Shown here: piece by piece, positions 1 through 3,214 of the stretch
How positions within the stretch are numbered: the stretch's first letter is position 1
Layout of the letters: each line of letters starts with the position of its first letter
DNA from: Candidatus Zixiibacteriota bacterium
GTDB taxonomy: Bacteria; Zixibacteria; MSB-5A5; GN15; FEB-12
DNA: 5,756 nucleotides
Assembly: GCA_030642845.1 (NCBI GenBank)
Contig: DAOWMZ010000146.1
Location: forward strand, 1 to 5,756
Direction of reading: 5' to 3'
Translations under genes and position numbers: made by a program
Notes under the pieces: generated by a model
Seen by the model: the letters and a program-made list of their open reading frames with translations, nothing else
The model's database searches: none
Told to the model about the DNA's origin: nothing

Positions 1-128
1 CGCCAGCCAGTTTCTGATTTTTCACCTTTGACATGCTTAATATACTGTAAAACAGTATCGCATACCGGGCAGATATTGCCATGTGCTTTTTTACTGGCCT
101 TATCAGCAAAGCTTTGTTTCTTAGCCAT
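1..128 (-). CDS. Small CxxC (putative zinc-binding) protein, N-terminal part only
   Basis: Reading leftward from ATG at 128-126, 42 codons are visible before the window ends, so the C-terminus is missing. The start is lysine-rich (MAKKQSFADKASKKAHGN) and is followed by a Cys-Pro-Val-Cys pair at residues 20 and 23, the usual first knuckle of a zinc ribbon. A second cysteine pair would have to lie beyond the window. A Shine-Dalgarno-like GAGGAG sits about 10 nt upstream of the ATG. The start overlaps the end of the upstream TPR-like gene by 8 bp, so this is the fourth gene of the leftward operon and is probably translationally coupled. I do not recognise a named family. Zinc binding is inferred from one CxxC only; DNA, RNA or protein binding are all possible. 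Confidence 0.7.
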   Translation of the reverse strand, partial: MAKKQSFADKASKKAHGNICPVCDTVLQYIKHVKGEKSETGW

Positions 129-354
129 TCTGGAATGTCTCCTCGATTTCTAATCGGTCTTCATCTTCAATATGTTCCACTTCCAGCTTAACTGCCAGAA
201 GCAACCGGGTCGATTCGCGGTACAAATTGAACTCCTTATCATCTTTAAAATATGGAGCCGCTTTATCAAACTGTTCGACCGCCGACCGGTAATCTTTACG
301 CTTCAACGCTAATAAAGCCAAACAATATGCCTTCTCAGAAGTATTTAGCATCAT
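121..354 (-). CDS. Small TPR-like helical protein (76/77 aa)
   Basis: This is a short, complete gene. Residues about 7-55 form helices with a tetratricopeptide-like spacing of small and aromatic residues: alanines in the first helix, then a KDYRSAVEQFDKAAPYF segment, which is a typical TPR helix B. A third helix (RESTRLLLAVKLEVE) could be the capping helix, and the tail is acidic. No signal peptide or membrane segment is visible, so it is probably a cytoplasmic protein-protein adaptor. Two consecutive ATGs (354 and 351) can start it. A strong GGAGG at 363-359 lies 4 nt from the first and 7 nt from the second, so the second gives better spacing, while the first makes an ATGA overlap with the stop of the upstream gene. 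It also overlaps the downstream CxxC gene by 8 bp. Function is unknown; the TPR call comes from pattern only. Confidence 0.75.
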   Translation of the reverse strand: MMLNTSEKAYCLALLALKRKDYRSAVEQFDKAAPYFKDDKEFNLYRESTRLLLAVKLEVEHIEDEDRLEIEETFQNG

Positions 355-1031
355 TTCACCTCCTTGAAAAGGCGTTCGGCTTCTTTGAGCCGCTTAACAT
401 ACGGCTCCACTTTGTAAGCGTTTTGCTTAAGATAATATATGATAAACGCCGATAAAATCAAGGCTTGTTTATCTTTTTGTAATTTGGCTTTGTCGAGGGT
501 TTCATCGAGCACTGACAATATATGCAACTTCTTATACGAAAACCGTTTAAGCATCATGTCACAGTGCATTAGAGTCTTGCTGAAATCAATCAGGGTTGGC
601 TCATTTAAAACCGAGATATCTTCAGATCCCCGCTTGAGAACAATTTTCTGCTTAGAAGTTTTGGCCCTTTCGGGGCTCTGTTTTATCATGTCGGAATCGG
701 ACCACCGGCTGATTTCTGAACTGATCTTTCTCGAAGCCGGGGAAGCATCAGGTGTTTTATTTATTTGATTTTTTATTTCATTCAGAATCCCGTTGATCCT
801 GTTAACATCCCCTTTGCGAAGTATTTGTTCATTTATCCACTGGTTATGATCGGCAAACCAATCGCCGACTTTGTCGGTAACATCAAAGCCGTCTTCCGAT
901 GATCGAGCAATATCATCAAGACGGTTGATACCCTCAAGAACCTGAAGGCGTTCCTCTTTTAGGATGACAACTTTTTCAAGAAAGGATTCAAGAACTCCTT
1001 CAAGTGATTTTAACACCTGAACCTGGCTCAC
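351..1031 (-). CDS. Uncharacterised all-helical protein (226 aa), second gene of the PATAN operon
   Basis: The gene starts at GTG 1031, which overlaps the stop of the upstream PATAN gene by 4 bp (GTGA). A GGAG lies 8 nt upstream, so coupled translation is likely. The protein has two helical halves. Residues about 4-45 and 52-92 look like a long helical hairpin with heptad-like leucines, and residues about 147-225 are a lysine- and leucine-rich helical block containing LILSAFIIYYLKQNAY (191-206). A polar, Ser/Pro/Lys-rich linker (about 93-140) joins them and is probably disordered. The hydrophobic stretch at 191-200 is too short and too flanked by charge to be a confident membrane helix. I do not recognise the family. 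The N-terminal hairpin is loosely reminiscent of FlgN-type export chaperones, but that is weak. It is probably a cytoplasmic partner of the adjacent PATAN and TPR-like proteins. Confidence 0.8.
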   Translation of the reverse strand: MSQVQVLKSLEGVLESFLEKVVILKEERLQVLEGINRLDDIARSSEDGFDVTDKVGDWFADHNQWINEQILRKGDVNRINGILNEIKNQINKTPDASPASRKISSEISRWSDSDMIKQSPERAKTSKQKIVLKRGSEDISVLNEPTLIDFSKTLMHCDMMLKRFSYKKLHILSVLDETLDKAKLQKDKQALILSAFIIYYLKQNAYKVEPYVKRLKEAERLFKEVK

Positions 1032-1897
1032 TCAACACTCTCCACGATAGTTTTGGTAACTTTACGATCAATCAATCTATTATTATGAGCCGGGGATTTT
1101 ACTGTGATGTAATCTTCAAAAAGATTTGCCAAACGGTTGACAATCTTCTCCAGATTAACATTCTGCATATCCGGCTTGCGATCGGTTTTAGTTATAATTC
1201 CCGCAAGGCTCAGTCTTGCTAATTTTTTCAGAGTATCATCTCGATTGAAAGGTGATATTTTACAAATCTGCTCCAATGATCGATGGCCATCGACTAATGC
1301 CATCAGATTCCATTCGGTTGCTTCCATCGCAACATCGCGAGACCGTCCGGCCTGAGCGGAAGAGATAGTATAAACAGCATCAAGATCAGGAAGAGTTTCC
1401 ATGACCATATTTTTTTCATCGATTCTCCGAAGTCCTTCAAGAATAATATTCTCGACTGAAATCTTAACTGTGATTTCTTCATCAGTGGGGAACTGCCCTT
1501 CGTAGAACTTAAACGAGCCGGTCTCCCATGATAAAAGAGAATACAACAATTCTTCCACCTGGTTTTTGACTACCTTTTCCAGATCGGCTCGGTCAATGCA
1601 GTGGTGGGCTATTAAGATTTCACCAAGACGTTTGGAATTATTGTTTTTGGCCTGTTCTCTGATTGCCTTTTCAAGCTGAGTGTCGTTTATAACACCCCGA
1701 TCCCTAAGAAGCTTCCCAAGATGGAAAGTCTGTCGAGGGCCATAGCTGTAAATAACGTCTCCATCCTTGAGATAAACCATCACAATAGAGTCGTCTCTCT
1801 GAATACCAAGCGTCCCGGATTTGCGACTGGAAGCGATTAATTGAAAAATTTCCGGTAAGGTAAAACGCTCGATATTTCCCTGGAGATCAAGATCCAT
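1028..1897 (-). CDS. PATAN/DUF4388-domain protein with MshEN-like insert and C-terminal winged-helix-like region (289 aa)
   Basis: The N-terminus (residues about 3-52) matches the PATAN/DUF4388 pattern: a short opening strand, then LPEIFQLIASSRKSGTL, then YLKDGDVIYSY. The family's closing element, here LLYSLLSWETGSFKF, comes late, at about 117-131. Between them, residues about 59-113 hold two repeats of the LGxxLxxxGxIxxxxLExA(x)xxQ type seen in MshEN/GspE N-terminal domains (LGKLLRDRGVI and LGEILIAHHCI). MshEN domains bind cyclic di-GMP in some ATPases, but this short form may be only structural. Residues about 197-238 (LMALVDGHRSLEQIC...LARLSLAGII) look like a winged helix of the kind that often follows PATAN domains. 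PATAN proteins are known as adaptors in two-component, gliding and phototaxis signalling. The ATG at 1897 is chosen because AGGTGA lies 5 nt upstream; the in-frame GTG at 1906 is inside that ribosome site. This is the first gene of the leftward operon. Confidence 0.88.
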   Translation of the reverse strand: MDLDLQGNIERFTLPEIFQLIASSRKSGTLGIQRDDSIVMVYLKDGDVIYSYGPRQTFHLGKLLRDRGVINDTQLEKAIREQAKNNNSKRLGEILIAHHCIDRADLEKVVKNQVEELLYSLLSWETGSFKFYEGQFPTDEEITVKISVENIILEGLRRIDEKNMVMETLPDLDAVYTISSAQAGRSRDVAMEATEWNLMALVDGHRSLEQICKISPFNRDDTLKKLARLSLAGIITKTDRKPDMQNVNLEKIVNRLANLFEDYITVKSPAHNNRLIDRKVTKTIVESVE

Positions 1898-1902
1898 AAT
1901 TG

Positions 1903-1908
1903 TCACCT
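1903..1908 (-). promoter_or_regulatory. Ribosome binding site of the PATAN gene
   Basis: AGGTGA read on the minus strand, 5 nt before the ATG at 1897. It fixes that ATG as the start over the GTG at 1906, which lies within the site itself. Its CAGGT (1909-1905) is complementary to ACCTG in the 5' arm of the leader hairpin (2026-2022). Confidence 0.75.
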
Positions 1909-1943
1909 GAATAATATATTTTTAATATTTTTTTTCTCATTAT

Positions 1944-2029
1944 GTTACCTGTTAATGTGTTGTAGTACAGCGAGATACCACCCCGCCAACTTCTCTGCTT
2001 TCAGAATCCCTTTATTATTAACAGGTTAC
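1944..2029 (-). promoter_or_regulatory. Candidate structured 5' leader RNA of the PATAN operon
   Basis: Read on the minus strand, 2029-2017 pairs with 1956-1944 over 12 of 13 positions (10 consecutive, one A-A mismatch), closing a 60-nt interior. Inside are a small hairpin TTCTG/CAGAG with an AAAG loop (2006-2002 with 1997-1993, one G-U) and a GC-rich hairpin GCGGG/CTCGC (1986-1982 with 1974-1970, one G-U). The loop of the second hairpin, GTGGTA (1981-1976), can pair with TACTAC (1967-1962). The GC-rich interior contrasts with the AT-rich flanks. The element starts about 15 nt after the predicted transcription start and ends 46 nt before the ATG, the position of a cis-regulatory leader. I cannot match it to a known riboswitch class. 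It might instead be a DNA operator with two protein-binding arms. Pairing is seen; function is inferred. Confidence 0.45.
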
Positions 2030-2049
2030 AGGCCTAATTATCTAATAAC

Positions 2050-2078
2050 AGAATAAATAATTCCCCCTTGCATGTCAA
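2050..2078 (-). promoter_or_regulatory. Sigma70-type promoter of the leftward operon
   Basis: On the minus strand, a perfect -35 TTGACA (2078-2073) is followed after exactly 17 nt by TATTCT (2055-2050), a four-of-six -10 match. The predicted transcription start is near 2043, giving a 5' UTR of about 145 nt that contains the candidate structured leader. It is the best promoter I see in the intergenic region, but it is unproven by expression data. Confidence 0.55.
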
Positions 2079-2211
2079 TATAGAAAGTGTAAAAAACTGA
2101 ATAATATCATAAAATATGTTCTAATATAGTATTGTTTTGTACTTTAACGTACTCTTAAATGTTAATAGTTGTAGCAATAACACACTGGGTTTGTTTAAAA
2201 AGTATGTACAC
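2079..2211. other. AT-rich intergenic stretch with no recognised feature
   Basis: This is strongly AT-rich sequence between the leftward promoter and the repeat element. It contains a short imperfect dyad GTACTTTAACGTAC (about 2140-2153), but no coding pattern, RNA gene or convincing promoter was recognised. Confidence 0.5.
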
Positions 2212-2234
2212 GGCAGATATTGGGTGGCGCATAA

Positions 2235-2260
2235 TTTATGGTGCGGTATTAAAGGGGCAG
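2235..2260 (+). repeat. 26-bp direct repeat, copy 1
   Basis: Starts TTTATGGTGCGGTATTAAAG and ends GGGCAG. It is identical over 26 bp to 2393-2418, with a 158-bp period. In this copy the repeat runs straight into the 9-bp palindrome at 2256-2275. Confidence 0.95.
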
Positions 2261-2293
2261 ATGTGGACATCTGCCACCCACAAGACGGGTGAC

Positions 2294-2348
2294 ACAAGGC
2301 CACCATCTACGCGGCATTACACTGTTTACGCGTAGCGATGGGGCTTGT
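2294..2348. repeat. Interrupted inverted repeat (CTACGCG / CGCGTAG core)
   Basis: CTACGCG at 2307-2313 pairs with CGCGTAG at 2329-2335 (7 bp, 15-nt loop). The stem continues outward with CCAT (2303-2306) against ATGG (2338-2341) and ACAAG (2294-2298) against CTTGT (2344-2348), with small bulges. A second, overlapping hairpin CGATGG/CCATCG (2336-2341 with 2351-2356) is mutually exclusive with part of it. It is part of the surrounding repeat element and lacks the U-tract expected of an intrinsic terminator. Confidence 0.6.
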
Positions 2349-2392
2349 CTCCATCGTGATATTCTACTCCAAAATACTTTTTCAACACTCCC

Positions 2393-2418
2393 TTTATGGT
2401 GCGGTATTAAAGGGGCAG
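2393..2418 (+). repeat. 26-bp direct repeat, copy 2
   Basis: Exact copy of 2235-2260. Beyond position 2418 the sequences diverge at once: this copy lacks the long palindrome and reads into AATGTTGCC, which leaves only a weak 4-bp hairpin. It looks like a truncated second unit. Confidence 0.95.
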
Positions 2419-2455
2419 AATGTTGCCGGGCATAGCCTGTATTATTAATAACCAA

Positions 2456-2484
2456 TTGAGCTTTGGGACATTTTTTTATATTAA
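2456..2484 (+). promoter_or_regulatory. Weak candidate promoter for recX-alaS
   Basis: TTGAGC (2456-2461) is followed after 17 nt by TATTAA (2479-2484); TATATT at 2477-2482 is an alternative -10 with a 15-nt spacer. It lies just downstream of the repeat element and about 60 nt upstream of the recX ATG. The hexamers are imperfect and the region is AT-rich, so chance matches are likely. No LexA-type operator was recognised nearby. Confidence 0.3.
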
Positions 2485-2542
2485 TAAAAGTGGCTTCAGC
2501 AGTTAAAACTTTATTTTGGTGATATTGGTAATATATTCTGTC

Positions 2543-3214
2543 ATGACTGTGAATAATAATAGTGGTAATCAGTTTAAGTTGTTGAGAATTAAGAGAAAAG
2601 GGAGCCGGATATTCCTTGAAATCTCTTCGCTTGATAAGCCTCTGCAGATAAACGATGAGACTCTTTATGAACATAAGCTGGTTGAAGGGATAATACTTAC
2701 CCCATCTCAAATAGAAATACTCCAAAAAGAATCAGAGTATATTTATTGTGAAAATGAAGCAGCAAGGCTTCTTTCAATACGGGAGCATTCAATTCGTGAT
2801 TTGATTCTGAAATTAAAACGAAAAAAATTCAGCCGGGATACAATTGATCGGGTTATCGGAGAATTTAAATCAATGGGTCATCTCAATGATTTCAGGTTGG
2901 CTAATAACTACGCTGAAATATTAATCAAACGTAAACCATCGGGCAAATCTTATATATCTGCTTTTCTTCAGAAAAAGTATTTTGATAGAGATCTAAGCGA
3001 AAGAGTAGCAGAAATTGTATTTTCCGAAATAGATGAAGATCATCAGGCAGAGCTTGCTTTAAATCAAAAGCTTCGCCAGTATGCCAAGATTGAACTTGAA
3101 TCAGCCCGCCACAAAGCGTATAATTATCTTTCTCGGCGCGGATTCGGTTATAATGCCGCAAAAAACGCTGTGGAAAAACTATTGAACACTGAAAACGAGG
3201 TTGAAGAAAATTAA
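2543..3214 (+). CDS. recX: Regulatory protein RecX (223 aa)
   Basis: RecX binds RecA filaments and modulates recombination and SOS activity in the cytoplasm. Residues about 11-62 form the strand-rich N-terminal part (FKLLRIKRKGSRIFLEI...). It is followed by RecX three-helix repeats: AARLLSIREHSIRDLILKLKRKKFSRDTIDRVIGEFKSMGHLND (73-116, the most diagnostic), a middle repeat (about 117-160) and ARHKAYNYLSRRGFGYNAAKNAVEKL (188-213). The length is at the longer end for the family. The start is uncertain: ATG 2543 is taken because the family region begins soon after it, but no Shine-Dalgarno precedes it, and in-frame TTG 2516 would add nine mostly hydrophobic residues. The gene runs into alaS with overlapping ends, a conserved recX-alaS order. 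recA, the usual upstream partner, is not adjacent here. The family call is firm; the start is not. Confidence 0.88.
   Translation: MTVNNNSGNQFKLLRIKRKGSRIFLEISSLDKPLQINDETLYEHKLVEGIILTPSQIEILQKESEYIYCENEAARLLSIREHSIRDLILKLKRKKFSRDTIDRVIGEFKSMGHLNDFRLANNYAEILIKRKPSGKSYISAFLQKKYFDRDLSERVAEIVFSEIDEDHQAELALNQKLRQYAKIELESARHKAYNYLSRRGFGYNAAKNAVEKLLNTENEVEEN

Larger units (their letters stand above)
2212..2422. repeat. Palindrome-rich intergenic repeat element
   Basis: This block is more GC-rich than its surroundings and dense in symmetry. TGGGTGGC (2221-2228) is inverted at 2273-2280. GGCAGATGT and ACATCTGCC (2256-2275) form a perfect 9-bp palindrome around GG. A longer interrupted dyad follows (2294-2348). 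A 26-bp segment at 2235-2260 recurs exactly at 2393-2418. Open reading through it is incidental. It looks like a REP/MITE-like dispersed repeat with a truncated second copy. No transposase or clear target duplication is visible. Whether it recurs elsewhere in the genome cannot be seen here. Confidence 0.6.

Noticed and set aside
1004..1355. Plus-strand open frames opposite the PATAN gene
   Set aside because: The minus-strand genes have good ribosome sites, overlaps and a recognised domain; these plus-strand frames have none.
1970..1983. T-box-like sequence (GGGTGGTATCTCGC on the minus strand, resembling AGGGTGGNACCGCG)
   Set aside because: Only about 60 nt lie between the predicted transcription start and this motif, too little for Stem I with a specifier loop. 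The second half does not match, and the downstream gene is not amino-acid related.
2336..2356. Possible intrinsic terminator hairpin (CGATGG/CCATCG)
   Set aside because: No T-run follows on either strand, and the hairpin is part of the larger palindromic repeat.
2249..2725. 158-codon minus-strand open frame across the repeat and the 5' end of recX
   Set aside because: It runs through palindromic repeats and antisense to recX, its protein has no domain pattern, and the same peptide SAPLIPHHK recurs in another reading of the repeat. It is a by-product of the repeat.
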